The notes under the pieces were generated by a model. The model searched no databases. It saw nothing but the letters and a program-made list of their open reading frames with translations, and was not told the origin of the DNA. A program made the translations under genes and the position numbers. Positions 16,070 to 25,069 of a stretch of 55,978 bases of DNA are shown here, piece by piece. Each line of letters starts with the position of its first letter. The first letter of the stretch is position 1. The stretch spans positions 1 to 55,978 of the forward strand of contig CAYOVG010000006.1 of the NCBI GenBank assembly GCA_964407285.1, written 5' to 3'. The DNA is from CAYOVG01 sp964407285 (GTDB lineage: Bacteria > Desulfobacterota > Syntrophobacteria > Syntrophobacterales > Syntrophobacteraceae).

Positions 16070-17838
16070 CCCGCTTCCTTCTCGGCTTCCTCCAGCAGCC
16101 CTTCAAGCACCCGCAGGCCGGTGAGCCAGAAATCCGGGTCCCCGAGGTCGATGCCGAACGGACGGAGGAGTTCGTTCGGCGCGGCTTTGCCTCCGGAGCG
16201 CAGGAGTTCGAAGTACATGGGCACGAAGGATTCCCCTCTCTCCTGGTACTGCCGGTAGAGGGCGAAGACCAGCAGTTCCCCGAAAGCGTACGCATACACG
16301 TACCCCGGCGTATGGACGAAATGGGGAATGTAAGACCACCACGTGCGGTAGTGCTCCAGGAGGGTCACGGAATCTCCGAACATGGGCTGCTGGGTCTGCA
16401 TCCAAAGGTCCGCGATGCGCTCCGCCGAGAGTTCGCCCTTCTCCCTTCGCTCTTTGTGCACGGCGTCTTCGAAACGATTCATGGACACCTGGCGAAAGAT
16501 GGTGGCAAAGGCGTCCTCCAGCTTCCCGCAGAGGAGGGCGAGCCGCTCCCGCGGGGAACGGATCTTGCCCAGCAGGTGCCGGAACACGAGCATCTCACCG
16601 AAGACCGACGCCGTTTCAGCCGTGGTGAGAGGCGTATCGCCGTTGAATAGCCCCTGCTCCCGCGCCAGGTACTGGTGGACGCCGTGCCCCAGTTCATGAG
16701 CCAGGGTCGTGACATCACGGTGCTTGCCGGTGTAATTGAGCAAAACGTACGGATGAGCGGATGGAACGGTCGAGTGGGAGAAGGCCCCGGCGCGCTTGCC
16801 GGGCAAAACGGGGGCGTGTATCCACCTTTCCTCGAAGAACCGGCGAGCGATATCCGCCATCTCGGGTGAGAAGCTCCCGTAGGCGGTGAGCACCGTTTCC
16901 CTGGCTTCGTCCCACGAGAAGACCTGGTCGGGCAGCCCGGGAATGGGAGCATACCGGTCGTAATCGTAGAGGGTGTCATGCCCGAGCAATTTGGCCTTGA
17001 GCCCGTAGTACCGGTGGACCATGTCGTAGCGGGAGGATACCGCGCCCGCCAGGGCTTCCACCATCCCGTCGTCGGCCTCGTTGTCGAGGTTCCTCGCGCT
17101 CAGCCAGTGCGGGTATTTCCGGATGCGGTCCGAAATGGCCTTGTCCAGAAGGATGGTGTTGAATGTGTGCGTGAGCACGTGCAGCACCCCGTCGAGCCCC
17201 TCCGTGAGTTCCCGCGCGGCCTCCTTCCGGACGTCCCTGTCGGGACGGTAGAGGTCGCTCAGGACTTCCGACTGCGTCCGCTTCCGGTCGCCGAACCGGA
17301 GGTGGCTGGTCACCTTGTCGAACAGCGTGCTCCAGGCGGACCCCGCCGCGGGCTCCTTCTCGGCGAGCAACCGCTCTTCGGCTTCCGTCAGCATATGCGG
17401 TTTGTAGCGCCGAAGGAGTTCGAGATGATGCCGATAGCGGGAGAGGACCGGATCTTCCAGGTAGCGGCGGGCCCGTTCGTCGTCCAGTTGCGTCCATTCG
17501 AGTCCGAAGAACAGGGTGTCCCGATGCAGAGCGCTGTAGAACTCCTGGTACGACTGCATGAGGGAACTCGCCGCGGGATCTTGCGTCTGCGTGGAGAAAT
17601 TGAGAAAAGCGAAAGCCGCTCCTCGACGGGCTTTTTCCTGGAGGACCTCCATCCTGGTGATCGCGTCCAGGAGTTCCCGGGAGGATAGCGCTCCGACCCG
17701 CCCCCTGTAATCCGCCGCGAACCGGTCCGCCTCCTCGCGGCACCAGTTCCTGTCCGCTTCCAGCGCGGGGTCGCCCGGACCATTATACAGGTCTTCCAGC
17801 TTCCAGATCACTCCCTCAACTGCCGGTTGCTCCGCCAT
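16066..17838 (-). CDS. pepF: M3B-family oligoendopeptidase (PepF-like)
   Basis: A 590-residue zinc metallopeptidase that would degrade oligopeptides in the cytoplasm. The metal site is HELGH at 381-385 within TTLAHELGHGVHQYLA. The third ligand is expected in TTAETASVFGE (about E408), matching the M3 family (HExxH, then E about 25 residues on). The N-terminal helical domain and the length suit the pepF clade of M3B. AAGGAG lies about 10 bases before the ATG. There is no signal peptide. The stop overlaps the stop of the convergent 1493-residue gene. Substrate range cannot be read from sequence. Confidence 0.9.
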   Translation of the reverse strand: MAEQPAVEGVIWKLEDLYNGPGDPALEADRNWCREEADRFAADYRGRVGALSSRELLDAITRMEVLQEKARRGAAFAFLNFSTQTQDPAASSLMQSYQEFYSALHRDTLFFGLEWTQLDDERARRYLEDPVLSRYRHHLELLRRYKPHMLTEAEERLLAEKEPAAGSAWSTLFDKVTSHLRFGDRKRTQSEVLSDLYRPDRDVRKEAARELTEGLDGVLHVLTHTFNTILLDKAISDRIRKYPHWLSARNLDNEADDGMVEALAGAVSSRYDMVHRYYGLKAKLLGHDTLYDYDRYAPIPGLPDQVFSWDEARETVLTAYGSFSPEMADIARRFFEERWIHAPVLPGKRAGAFSHSTVPSAHPYVLLNYTGKHRDVTTLAHELGHGVHQYLAREQGLFNGDTPLTTAETASVFGEMLVFRHLLGKIRSPRERLALLCGKLEDAFATIFRQVSMNRFEDAVHKERREKGELSAERIADLWMQTQQPMFGDSVTLLEHYRTWWSYIPHFVHTPGYVYAYAFGELLVFALYRQYQERGESFVPMYFELLRSGGKAAPNELLRPFGIDLGDPDFWLTGLRVLEGLLEEAEKEAG

Positions 17839-17879
17839 ATGCTACTCTCCTTGTATGGTCCGATGGGGTCCGACGGGAT

Positions 17880-18182
17880 TTACCGCGGACGTTTGTAGAG
17901 ATCGTCATGCGAAAGGACCCGCAGCAGAACGAGGTCTCCCGACCAATCCGGCAAACCCGAAGGCGTCAAGCCCCGCGGGTCGAAAGAGATTCGGTAATGC
18001 CGGTCCACTCGAATGCTCCAGGCGCTCGGGTCATTTACTGTCCGTTCAATATGAAGTCCGGGATGGTGGGGGTCTTTCTCCAAACACGCCAGGGCCTTAG
18101 CGATCTTCTTTATTATGTGTTTCTGATTCTTGAGCGCCTCGATGTCTTCCAGGAACTTTTTGCCCGGAATCAGATTGGGCAT
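17880..18182 (-). CDS. RelE/ParE-superfamily toxin
   Basis: The 100-residue basic protein has the RelE/YafQ pattern: KKFLEDIEALKNQKHIIKKI (two helices), HPGLHIERTVNDPSAWSIRV and DRHYRISFDP (central strands with the R-x-D-x-x-Y-R-I motif), and LVLLRVLSHDDLYKRP near the end, where catalytic or ribosome-contacting histidine and arginine residues usually sit. Such toxins are mRNA interferases or gyrase inhibitors. The AbrB-type antitoxin gene lies upstream on the same strand and overlaps it by 86 nt. GGGGAGGAA a few bases ahead of the start serves as ribosome-binding site inside the antitoxin gene. Confidence 0.8.
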   Translation of the reverse strand: MPNLIPGKKFLEDIEALKNQKHIIKKIAKALACLEKDPHHPGLHIERTVNDPSAWSIRVDRHYRISFDPRGLTPSGLPDWSGDLVLLRVLSHDDLYKRPR

Positions 18183-18423
18183 TCTTCATTTCCTCCCCAA
18201 ACCAGGCGGGCATGGAACCGGTTCCGCTTTGGCGGGCTTCCTCCAACCTGGCCAGCCCTTCCTCGCTCAACTTGATCGTTGGATAGATGACCACGGGCTG
18301 GAGGATAATAACGCCTCCTTCGGCGAGGGAAAGATCCAGGTGATCCCCGTTCTTGAGCCCGAGTTCCTTGCGAACGGATGCGGGCAGATTGATGCTCCCG
18401 CGTTTATCTATTGAAATAAGCAT
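18097..18423 (-). CDS. AbrB/MazE-type antitoxin
   Basis: The ATG at 18423 gives a 108-residue protein beginning MLISIDKRGSINLPASVRKE, the swapped-hairpin AbrB DNA-binding fold (K-R-G-x-I-x-L-P-x-x-V-R-K-x-L-x-L-x-x-G). The rest (about 45-108) would neutralise the RelE-like toxin. The frame runs 86 nt into the toxin gene, much longer than the usual few bases; the last 28 residues (SDSGQKVPGRHRGAQ and so on) look like an out-of-frame reading of the toxin gene. Either this is a genuine dual-coding overlap, or an ancestral stop near the toxin start has been lost. The ORF extends 9 codons further upstream, but family members start at this methionine. Confidence 0.8.
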   Translation of the reverse strand: MLISIDKRGSINLPASVRKELGLKNGDHLDLSLAEGGVIILQPVVIYPTIKLSEEGLARLEEARQSGTGSMPAWFGEEMKNAQSDSGQKVPGRHRGAQESETHNKEDR

Positions 18424-18605
18424 GGCGCACCTCCATTGCATGACCGGCATAAAGTAAACCCATTATGTCATTTTGTCAATATGACGGCATATCGCGCAGA
18501 GAAGGCTTAGACCGGGAATCGGAGGAAATTTGGAGGAAATTCGCCGGATAACGCTGATGGACGGGGGAGCGAAGGGCGGGCGCGGCCCGCCCCGAAAGAG
18601 CAAAC

Positions 18606-20345
18606 CTAACCGGCGGCCTTCAGTTCCGCCTCGAGTTTCGTGATGTTGTCCCTGGCGAACTGGATGTCGGGGTCGAGTTCGAGGGCGATGCGGTACAGCC
18701 GGACGGCCTCCTCCTTGAATCCCAGTTCCCGGAGGTTGGAGCCGATGTTGGCGTAGTCGATGGCGGAGCCGGGATCGAGTTCGATAACCCGCTCGAATGC
18801 GGCTATGGCCTCATGGTGCTGTTTCAGACGGAAGTGGCAGAAACCCCGGAGGTTGTAAATCTCCTTGAGTTCGTCGTTGTGCTTCTCTGCCGCATCGAGG
18901 GCTTCGAGGGCTTCGTGAAAACGTTCGAGATCCTTGTAACACGACGCCATATGGATGTAGATGCTGGCGACCTCTCCCGGATCAGGCCGCTGATCGAGCG
19001 CATCGCCGTAGAGCTTAAGGGCCGCTTCCGTCCGTCCTTCGAGTTCCAGGCCGTGGGCGAGGAAGAACGTCAGGTCGTAGCGCGGACCGAAAGTATCGAG
19101 GAGCCGCATGAGATGCGGTGTGGCCTCGTCCGGGGAAAGTCCCCGAAGCAGCGTGCGCGCGGCATGCTGCGCAAAATCCGTGTTTCGGGTATGATCGAGG
19201 AAGTGGGCGCCGGGGATAATGGTGTACACCGCCGGGACGTCCAGTTCGGGATGAGTCACGTTCAGCAGGAGCACCTCTAATCCGGCCCGCTCCAGCGCCG
19301 CCACGCACCCCTCTATCTCCAGGCGAAGATTGTCGTTGTCGAGGTTGGGAAGGCTGTCGACGGGGACCATCTCTCCCGGCTGCATGAGGTACGCGGCTTC
19401 CTCCAGGCTCGCGTACTTGGGAAGAGTGGGACGGTAGGACGTACGGCTCTCGAAATCGCCTGCCAGTTGCGCGATCTCCGTAAGCGCCCGGCAGAGCGAC
19501 TTTTCCGGATTCGACGTGGTGCCCGCCGTAAATACGATTTCGCTCTTCTCCGGGAAAGTCGCCGGGTCGTAGGCCAGCGCTCCCACGGTGGGAATGCCGG
19601 TATCCAGCGAAAAATCTCTCAGGAACACCTCGATGCCCTGCCGTTCGAATTTCTCCATCAGTTCGATCGCCGCCGGGTCCTTCAACGATCGGGGATCGAT
19701 CAACGGGGTGGAGCGGTTCTCGTGACATATGATGGAACCGACATGCCTTTCCACCACCTCGCCCAGACTCTGAAGGATCGCTTCCTCCAAACTATTTCCC
19801 GCCGCCGGCCCGTTGTACTCGTTGATGAGATAGAACCAGTCGATCGGGACCATCTGGTCAATCCCGCGCGTAAGGTTCCTGGCCATGGCCCAGCGAAGCG
19901 GAGTGTCCTCGAGAAACGCGCGGCACGCGTCGATGGGAGTATCGGAGTCGCGGAGCGAAAACCTCAGAAGCTCCGGTGAAATGGCCCCGGGGCCCGCCTC
20001 CCGGTACGTGAGGACCGGGAAAGGATACTGGTGGATGAAGCTGAAGAAGCTGAATCGCTCCATAAGCTCCATGAGAGCGCTCGCTTCCGACTGGGCGGGC
20101 GACGCCCCTTTGCCCATCTGCTTCTTGGTCCCCGTAAAGCGAACCGCGTCTTCCCCACAGAGACTGATGAAAACAGGGATATCCAGGCGTCCCGTATCGA
20201 TGCGAAGGGTTTCGGCCAGAATGCGGATATTGAGATTCCGCAGTCGATTTCTCACCCACTCGATGGTTTCCTCCGGAGTACGAACCTTATCCTGGTCGTG
20301 ACGGTAGCTCTTGAAACAATCCCTGATCTCTATATCGGACTTCAT
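18606..20345 (-). CDS. YcaO-domain protein with C-terminal TPR repeats
   Basis: This 579-residue protein has a YcaO ATP-dependent domain at about 55-400. Nucleotide-binding signatures are visible: KGASPAQSEASALMELMERF (79-98) and EAILQSLGEVVERH (about 188-201), with the paired glutamates that bind Mg-ATP in YcaO enzymes. From about 445 three or so tetratricopeptide repeats follow (ASIYIHMASCYKDLERFHEA, IYNLRGFCHFRLKQHHEAIA, ANIGSNLRELGFKEEAVRLY). YcaO enzymes activate backbone amides (azoline, amidine or thioamide formation) or help RimO methylthiolate ribosomal protein S12. E. coli YcaO also has a C-terminal TPR-like region, so this may be the E. coli-type accessory. No RiPP precursor, TfuA or E1-like gene is nearby, which argues against a RiPP cluster. 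Confidence 0.85.
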   Translation of the reverse strand: MKSDIEIRDCFKSYRHDQDKVRTPEETIEWVRNRLRNLNIRILAETLRIDTGRLDIPVFISLCGEDAVRFTGTKKQMGKGASPAQSEASALMELMERFSFFSFIHQYPFPVLTYREAGPGAISPELLRFSLRDSDTPIDACRAFLEDTPLRWAMARNLTRGIDQMVPIDWFYLINEYNGPAAGNSLEEAILQSLGEVVERHVGSIICHENRSTPLIDPRSLKDPAAIELMEKFERQGIEVFLRDFSLDTGIPTVGALAYDPATFPEKSEIVFTAGTTSNPEKSLCRALTEIAQLAGDFESRTSYRPTLPKYASLEEAAYLMQPGEMVPVDSLPNLDNDNLRLEIEGCVAALERAGLEVLLLNVTHPELDVPAVYTIIPGAHFLDHTRNTDFAQHAARTLLRGLSPDEATPHLMRLLDTFGPRYDLTFFLAHGLELEGRTEAALKLYGDALDQRPDPGEVASIYIHMASCYKDLERFHEALEALDAAEKHNDELKEIYNLRGFCHFRLKQHHEAIAAFERVIELDPGSAIDYANIGSNLRELGFKEEAVRLYRIALELDPDIQFARDNITKLEAELKAAG

Positions 20346-20384
20346 CCATTGACCTCTTTCATCTGCTTGTCATACTTCTACTTG

Positions 20385-21347
20385 TTACACTTCCATCTTC
20401 CCCGACGGGGCGTTGTCCTCCTCGCATGCAATCCTCTCGCTCTTCAGGGAAGGGGACGTTGCACCCGCATTGGCGCTATGCATATCGTGCACAATTTTCC
20501 TGATAATCTCCACCAGGTGATATGCAGCCCTTCCCGTTCTGTAGAAATGGGGTAACCCTTTGAGACGGTAGAGGTCTTTCACCTCTGAAGGCCGGTGCAT
20601 GGCGAGCGTTACGAGAACTTCATTGGAGAAAATGCGGAATGGAGCGCGGTTGCGGCGGCGCGCCTCCTTGTCCCTGAACAGGTACAGGGTCCGTAAGATA
20701 CTCTTGCCGACCGGGTCCAGGCTTCGCGCTCCGTGCAGACGCAGGAAACCCTCCGGCTGAAACACCCTTTCCTGGGATTCCTGGGCCGCGGCCCTGCGGA
20801 ACATTTCCAGGGTTTGCTCCCACATATCGCCGGCTCGAAGCTCCCGGGCCAGATGGTCCCGGAGAGGGATGAGATAGTGCGTGTCGAGCCGGGCGTAATT
20901 GATCTGCTCGTCCGTAAGGGGGCGCTTGCCCCAGTTGTGCCGCTGCCACTTCTTGTTCAGGCGCACTCCGAAGTGCTGCTCCAAAATCGTGGCCAGCCCC
21001 AACTGCTTATATCCGAGCATCTTGCACGCAATGGCCGTGTCGAAAAGGTTGGACACGTCGAATTTGAAATCTCTCCTCAGGCCTGTAATATCGTTGGATG
21101 CGGCATGGAAGACCTTCTCGATGCGCGGGTCCGCCATGATTTCGATAAGTGGCTGAAGATCCTTGACCGCCAGGGGATCGACGATATAATCGACTTCCCC
21201 GGTGGAGATCTGTATCAGGCAAATCCGTTCGTAGTAGGCATGAAAGCTATTGGATTCCGTGTCTATGGCGATGGGCCGCGCTTGCTCCAACTCTCGAATC
21301 AGTGCGTATAGCTGTGAAGGTGTTTCGACGACAGTAGCGGGTTTCAT
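20385..21347 (-). CDS. rnd: Ribonuclease D (DEDDy 3'-5' exoribonuclease with HRDC domain)
   Basis: A 320-residue RNA-processing exonuclease. The DEDDy residues are visible: D29 and E31 in IAIDTESNSF, D86 in HAASNDITGL, and Y151 and D155 in YARLDTHYLIPL. An HRDC-type helical domain follows from about residue 210 (PVGKSILRTLYLFRDKEARR, with LKGLPHF). RNase D trims the 3' ends of tRNA and other stable RNA. The last 30 residues are acidic and unrelated to the fold. It lies 39 bp upstream of the ycaO-like gene on the same strand and may share a transcript with it. It is divergent from the Smr gene across a 70-bp gap that must hold both promoters. Confidence 0.9.
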   Translation of the reverse strand: MKPATVVETPSQLYALIRELEQARPIAIDTESNSFHAYYERICLIQISTGEVDYIVDPLAVKDLQPLIEIMADPRIEKVFHAASNDITGLRRDFKFDVSNLFDTAIACKMLGYKQLGLATILEQHFGVRLNKKWQRHNWGKRPLTDEQINYARLDTHYLIPLRDHLARELRAGDMWEQTLEMFRRAAAQESQERVFQPEGFLRLHGARSLDPVGKSILRTLYLFRDKEARRRNRAPFRIFSNEVLVTLAMHRPSEVKDLYRLKGLPHFYRTGRAAYHLVEIIRKIVHDMHSANAGATSPSLKSERIACEEDNAPSGKMEV

Positions 21348-21417
21348 GAAAGGGTTTCCTGAGGTCCTCTCCTATGATATTCTAATTTATACAAAAATGA
21401 AAAAGTGAGGGAAAACC

Positions 21418-22185
21418 ATGTCGCGCAAGAAAAAACAGCATATTTCCCGGCTCGGCCGGTCTTCCCGAGATGAACTCATTTCTCAAAGCTTCTATAACCC
21501 CTTTGAGGAATTAGATCAACAGCTACGGTTGCATTTGCGGCGCCGTTCGGCCGAACGGGCGGCTCCTCGTCCCGAGGAGGTCAAGGCAAAACCGGTGGAG
21601 AAACTCCCCGATGAGGACACCCTGTTCCGGAAAGCGATGGCCGATGTGACGCCCCTTCCGCAGTCCCGCCACGAGCGGGTCGCTCCACCTCCGCCGACCA
21701 GCAAGACCCCCCGTTTCTGGGCCCAGGAGGAGTTGGATGCGTATACGAGCCTCGTGGACCTGGTGGCGGGCGAAGGGACCTTCGAGCTGACCTACTCGGA
21801 TGAATACGTGGATGGAGCGGTGGTGGGGTTATCGCCCAAGGTCTTGAAGAAGCTTCGCAACGGAGATCTGAGCTACCAGGACTACGTCGACCTGCACGGG
21901 CATAACCTCGATCAGGCTTACGACGTGGTGGTGAACTTCCTGCAGCAAAGTTTCACCCGCGGGCACCGTTGCGTTCTGCTCATTCCCGGCCGGGGTCTCA
22001 ATTCCCATGAGCGCAAGCCGGTCCTCAAGAAAAACCTTGTGAATTGGCTCACGCACGCTCCGCTCAAACGCATCGTCCTGGCCTTCGCCTCCGCCCGTTC
22101 CTACGACGGCGGCGTCGGCGCGCTGTACGTCCTCATGCGAAAAAGGGCGGGCAAATCCAGGTTCATTACCCCTATCCCCGAGTGA
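21418..22185 (+). CDS. Smr-domain protein (MutS2-type nuclease domain, stand-alone)
   Basis: The 255-residue protein has a disordered basic N-terminal half. The Smr domain occupies about 150-250: the DLHGH motif (158-162), LLIPGRGLNSHE (about 187-198; the family's HGKG-like loop) and the ending VGALYVLMRK. Stand-alone Smr proteins are endonucleases; E. coli SmrB cleaves mRNA at collided ribosomes. This N-terminal arrangement and length resemble SmrA/SmrB. The ATG at 21418 follows GTGAGGG. It is divergently transcribed from rnd. Confidence 0.9.
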   Translation: MSRKKKQHISRLGRSSRDELISQSFYNPFEELDQQLRLHLRRRSAERAAPRPEEVKAKPVEKLPDEDTLFRKAMADVTPLPQSRHERVAPPPPTSKTPRFWAQEELDAYTSLVDLVAGEGTFELTYSDEYVDGAVVGLSPKVLKKLRNGDLSYQDYVDLHGHNLDQAYDVVVNFLQQSFTRGHRCVLLIPGRGLNSHERKPVLKKNLVNWLTHAPLKRIVLAFASARSYDGGVGALYVLMRKRAGKSRFITPIPE

Positions 22186-22344
22186 TGCGGTCCGGTCGTC
22201 GCCGGTTGCGGAAGATACCGGTTGCGCGGGCCGTCATCGCTCGGGCGTTTCCTTGGGCGCTCCCTACGGGGATGTTACTCCTCCAGGCCCCTTCGCCCAT
22301 CCGCGGGCTGAACGAACGCGAAGCCTCGCCCGCCGTCGTGCTTT

Positions 22345-22575
22345 TCAGGCCTCTCCATCCAGTTGAGCCAGTTCCCTCAGAAGACGCAACGACTCCCTCG
22401 CTTCCGCCGGATCGAGCGTGTGCAGAGCAAAACCGGCGTGGACAATCACATAGTCGCCCAGTTGAGGCGTCTCGGGAAGCAGCATGAGGGAAGCCTTCCG
22501 GAAGGCGTCTCCCACACGCACGGTAGCCATCTCGTCCTCTATTGCCGTTATCTCCGCAGGAATCGCCAGGCACAT
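22345..22575 (-). CDS. hypC: Hydrogenase assembly chaperone HypC/HupF
   Basis: The 76-residue chaperone begins MCLAIPAEI; the N-terminal Met-Cys is the family hallmark, and Cys2 binds the Fe(CN)2CO precursor with HypD. The motifs GDAFRKASLML, GDYVIVHAGFALHTLD and the C-terminal helix are all present. The ATG at 22575 is chosen over a start 7 codons upstream because Cys must be residue 2. It is the last gene of the minus-strand hydrogenase operon, 72 bp after the maturation endopeptidase. It hands the iron centre to the large-subunit precursor. Confidence 0.92.
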   Translation of the reverse strand: MCLAIPAEITAIEDEMATVRVGDAFRKASLMLLPETPQLGDYVIVHAGFALHTLDPAEARESLRLLRELAQLDGEA

Positions 22576-22647
22576 TCGAGTTACACCTTTCTTCAATGAT
22601 TAAGACGCCGGCCGCTGGATGGGGGGTTCGTTCCCGCCGCCCCCGCC

Positions 22648-23205
22648 CTACCGTGTTTCCGTTTCCGGGCACGTCCATCGTCCCGGCGCCCGGCATCCCG
22701 TATCCGGGACTTTTTCCGCACATGCATACGTTCCGCCGGCGTGCTCGATTTCCTTCAACACACCGGCAATCAATTCCGGCACACGCACCCGGACGGTATC
22801 CGTCATCTCCGTGCCCCAGGGGGATATGTCCTCGGGTTCAATTCCGATTATAACCGCATCCGGCCTGTTTCCCAACATTTCCGCATAGGCCAGGGTCTCG
22901 ACCAGGTTCAACTGATGGAGCGAGTTCTTAAACGATACGCGAGCGTCCAGCACATCGGCGGGAAGCCTGTAGACCGTTCCGGGAAGGCCTCCGTTCTGCA
23001 CTGCATCGATCACTATCACGTAGTCGGCTGCCGCGATGGGGTCGAGGAGCCTCACTCCGAGGGTGCCGCCATCCATCAACTCCACGTTCGGAGAGAAGGA
23101 GCACCGCGCCTGGAGTTCCTCGATGACCCGAACGCCCACCCCTTCATCCTTGAGGAGTATGTTCCCCACTCCCAGCACGAGAATCCGTTTCCGTTCGACG
23201 GACAT
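22648..23205 (-). CDS. hyaD: Hydrogenase maturation endopeptidase (HyaD/HybD family)
   Basis: It cleaves the C-terminal tail of the [NiFe] large subunit after nickel insertion. From the ATG at 23205 the protein is 185 residues. GVGNILLKDEGVG carries the nickel-sensing glutamate (about E21), VIVIDAVQNGG the aspartate (about D67) and NSLHQLNL the histidine (about H97), the three ligands of HybD. After about residue 155 there is an unusual tail with three cysteines (YACAEKVPDTGCRAPGRWTC) beyond the normal fold. An alternative start at 23223 adds six residues; neither has a strong ribosome-binding site. It lies 125 bp downstream of the large-subunit gene, with an inverted repeat between them. Confidence 0.88.
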   Translation of the reverse strand: MSVERKRILVLGVGNILLKDEGVGVRVIEELQARCSFSPNVELMDGGTLGVRLLDPIAAADYVIVIDAVQNGGLPGTVYRLPADVLDARVSFKNSLHQLNLVETLAYAEMLGNRPDAVIIGIEPEDISPWGTEMTDTVRVRVPELIAGVLKEIEHAGGTYACAEKVPDTGCRAPGRWTCPETETR

Positions 23206-23233
23206 ACGATCTTGTTCTTCCATTCGAAGAAAA

Positions 23234-23264
23234 CAGGAACCTGCCTGAACGGGCGAGGTTCCTG
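23234..23264. promoter_or_regulatory. Inverted repeat between hydrogenase large-subunit and protease genes
   Basis: CAGGAACC (23234-23241) and GGTTCCTG (23257-23264) are perfect 8-bp arms with a 15-base loop. The hairpin sits in the only sizeable gap inside the operon. It has no U-run, so it is more likely an mRNA-stabilising or attenuating stem that lets structural subunits exceed the maturation proteins than a full terminator. Confidence 0.5.
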
Positions 23265-23330
23265 CGTGAGTTGATGAAAACCCGGTTATCGGCGGTTGTC
23301 CCGCACGGGACGGGACCGGCGTCCGCCCGG

Positions 23331-24974
23331 CTACACGACCCTGAACTTGTAGACCTCGTTCGTCCGCGGGTCGATCACATGGACGCCGCAGGCGATGCAC
23401 GGATCGAACGAGTGTACCGTGCGAAGGACTTCTATGGGGCGCTTCGGATCGGCGACGGGAGTCCCGATCAGGGCCTGCTCCACGGGGCCGGGGCGGTCGT
23501 TGTTGCACCGGGGACCCAGGTTCCAGGTGGAAGGCACCACCATCTGGTAGTTGCCGATGGCCTTGTCCTTGATCTGAATCCAGTGGCCGAGGGCGCCGCG
23601 GGGAACGTCGTTCAGGCCCGCGCCCATGCCTTCGTTGGGCATCTCGTAGGTTGCGCAGATGCTGGTGTCGCCGTTCTTGAGGTTCCCGATCAATTCGTTG
23701 ATCCAGCCTTCCATGGCGTCGGCGATGATACGGGTTTCAAGCGCTCTGGCCGCCGTCCTGCCGAGCGTCGAGAAGAGGGCGTCAACAGGCAGTCCCACGG
23801 TTTTCAGAAGACCGTCCACCGCCTTTTTCGTCGGGGCGTGCCCCTTCCCGTAGGCGATGAGCACCCGCGCCAGCGGCCCGACTTCCATCGGCTCGTCATT
23901 GTAACGCGGGGCCTTCATCCAACTGTAACGCTTGCTCACGTCGATGGGTTCATACTTGGGCTTCGTCTCTCCGGCCGACGGGTGCAGGGCGCCCTCGCCC
24001 TCGTACCAGCTATGCTTCACCTGTTCCGTAATCTGGTTCAGGTCCACGTCCTTGACCTGGTTGACGGCCCGCTTGAAGATGACCCCACGCGGAAACATGA
24101 GGCTCTCCGGCTCTTTCTCGCTCTGCGGGAATTCCCCATAACACAGGAAGTTGGAGGTCCCCCCTATCTTGCCCCAGTCCTTGTAGAAGCCTGCAACGGC
24201 AATCACGTCGGGGATGTAGACGTTTTCAATGAAGTCCCTGGTTTCCTTCCAGAGATAGAGGAACTCGGAAATGCGGTCCGGGTTGAGGTCGGTCGCACAG
24301 GTCACGCCGCCGACCGTAAGGGACTGCAGGTGCGGGTTCTTGCCTCCGAAGACCGCGTGCATGCGGGCGGTCCGGGCCTGCTGGCGCAAAGCTTCCAGGT
24401 AGTGGGCGGTCGCCAGGAGGTTGGCCTCCGGAGTCAGCCTGTAGGCCGGATGCCCCCAGTACCCATTGCTGAAGATGCCCAGTTGGCCGCTGTCCACGAA
24501 TTTCTTGAGCCGCGCCTGCACGTTCTTGAAGTCGTTGACGCCGCTCATCGGCGCCGTGGAAGATACTTTGACGGCCAGGTCCGCCGTCTTCTTCGGGTCC
24601 GCCTTGAGAGCGCTCACCACGTCCACCCAGTCCAGGGCGTGCAACTGGTAGAAGTGAACGATGTGGTCGTGAAGGAACTGCGCCCCCAGCAGCAGGTTCC
24701 GAACGAGGCGCGCATTCTTGGGGACCTGGACCTTCACGGCGTCATCCACGGAACGTACGGACGCCAGTGCGTGCACGTAAGTGCACACGCCGCAGGCCCT
24801 CTGGGTGAAAAGCCAGGCATCCCGCGGGTCCCGGCCCTGAAGTATGAGTTCCAGACCGCGGAAGAGCGTGGAACTGCTCCACGCATTTGCAACCTTTCCG
24901 TTTGCGACTTCGACTTCTATTCTCAGATGACCCTCGATCCGGGTGATCGGGTCTATCACGACACGCTGCGCCAT
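23331..24974 (-). CDS. hyaB: [NiFe] hydrogenase large subunit (precursor with C-terminal tail)
   Basis: The 547-residue catalytic subunit carries both nickel-binding motifs. The N-terminal one is RACGVCTYVH (C61 and C64). The C-terminal one is DPCIACGVH (C526 and C529, H532), followed by the 15-residue tail VIDPRTNEVYKFRVV that the endopeptidase removes after the histidine. The protein starts MAQRVVIDPITRIEGHLRIE, with the RIEGH motif. It closely resembles large subunits of periplasmic uptake hydrogenases of Desulfovibrio type (group 1). AGGAG lies 8 bases upstream of the ATG. It has no signal peptide and is presumably exported with the small subunit. Cys, not selenocysteine, occupies the first position of the C-terminal motif. 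Confidence 0.95.
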   Translation of the reverse strand: MAQRVVIDPITRIEGHLRIEVEVANGKVANAWSSSTLFRGLELILQGRDPRDAWLFTQRACGVCTYVHALASVRSVDDAVKVQVPKNARLVRNLLLGAQFLHDHIVHFYQLHALDWVDVVSALKADPKKTADLAVKVSSTAPMSGVNDFKNVQARLKKFVDSGQLGIFSNGYWGHPAYRLTPEANLLATAHYLEALRQQARTARMHAVFGGKNPHLQSLTVGGVTCATDLNPDRISEFLYLWKETRDFIENVYIPDVIAVAGFYKDWGKIGGTSNFLCYGEFPQSEKEPESLMFPRGVIFKRAVNQVKDVDLNQITEQVKHSWYEGEGALHPSAGETKPKYEPIDVSKRYSWMKAPRYNDEPMEVGPLARVLIAYGKGHAPTKKAVDGLLKTVGLPVDALFSTLGRTAARALETRIIADAMEGWINELIGNLKNGDTSICATYEMPNEGMGAGLNDVPRGALGHWIQIKDKAIGNYQMVVPSTWNLGPRCNNDRPGPVEQALIGTPVADPKRPIEVLRTVHSFDPCIACGVHVIDPRTNEVYKFRVV

Positions 24975-25069
24975 ATGCCTACTCCTGCCATTACGGTAGC
25001 TTAGATGGATTTCAGTCCTTTGCCCGCCCCGCCCCGCGAGCGGCGATGGCCCGCGGAATCACGGGGGAA

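Noticed and set aside
23271..25004. A 577-codon plus-strand open frame opposite the hydrogenase large subunit
   Set aside because: It is a shadow of the hydrogenase gene with no protein motifs of its own.
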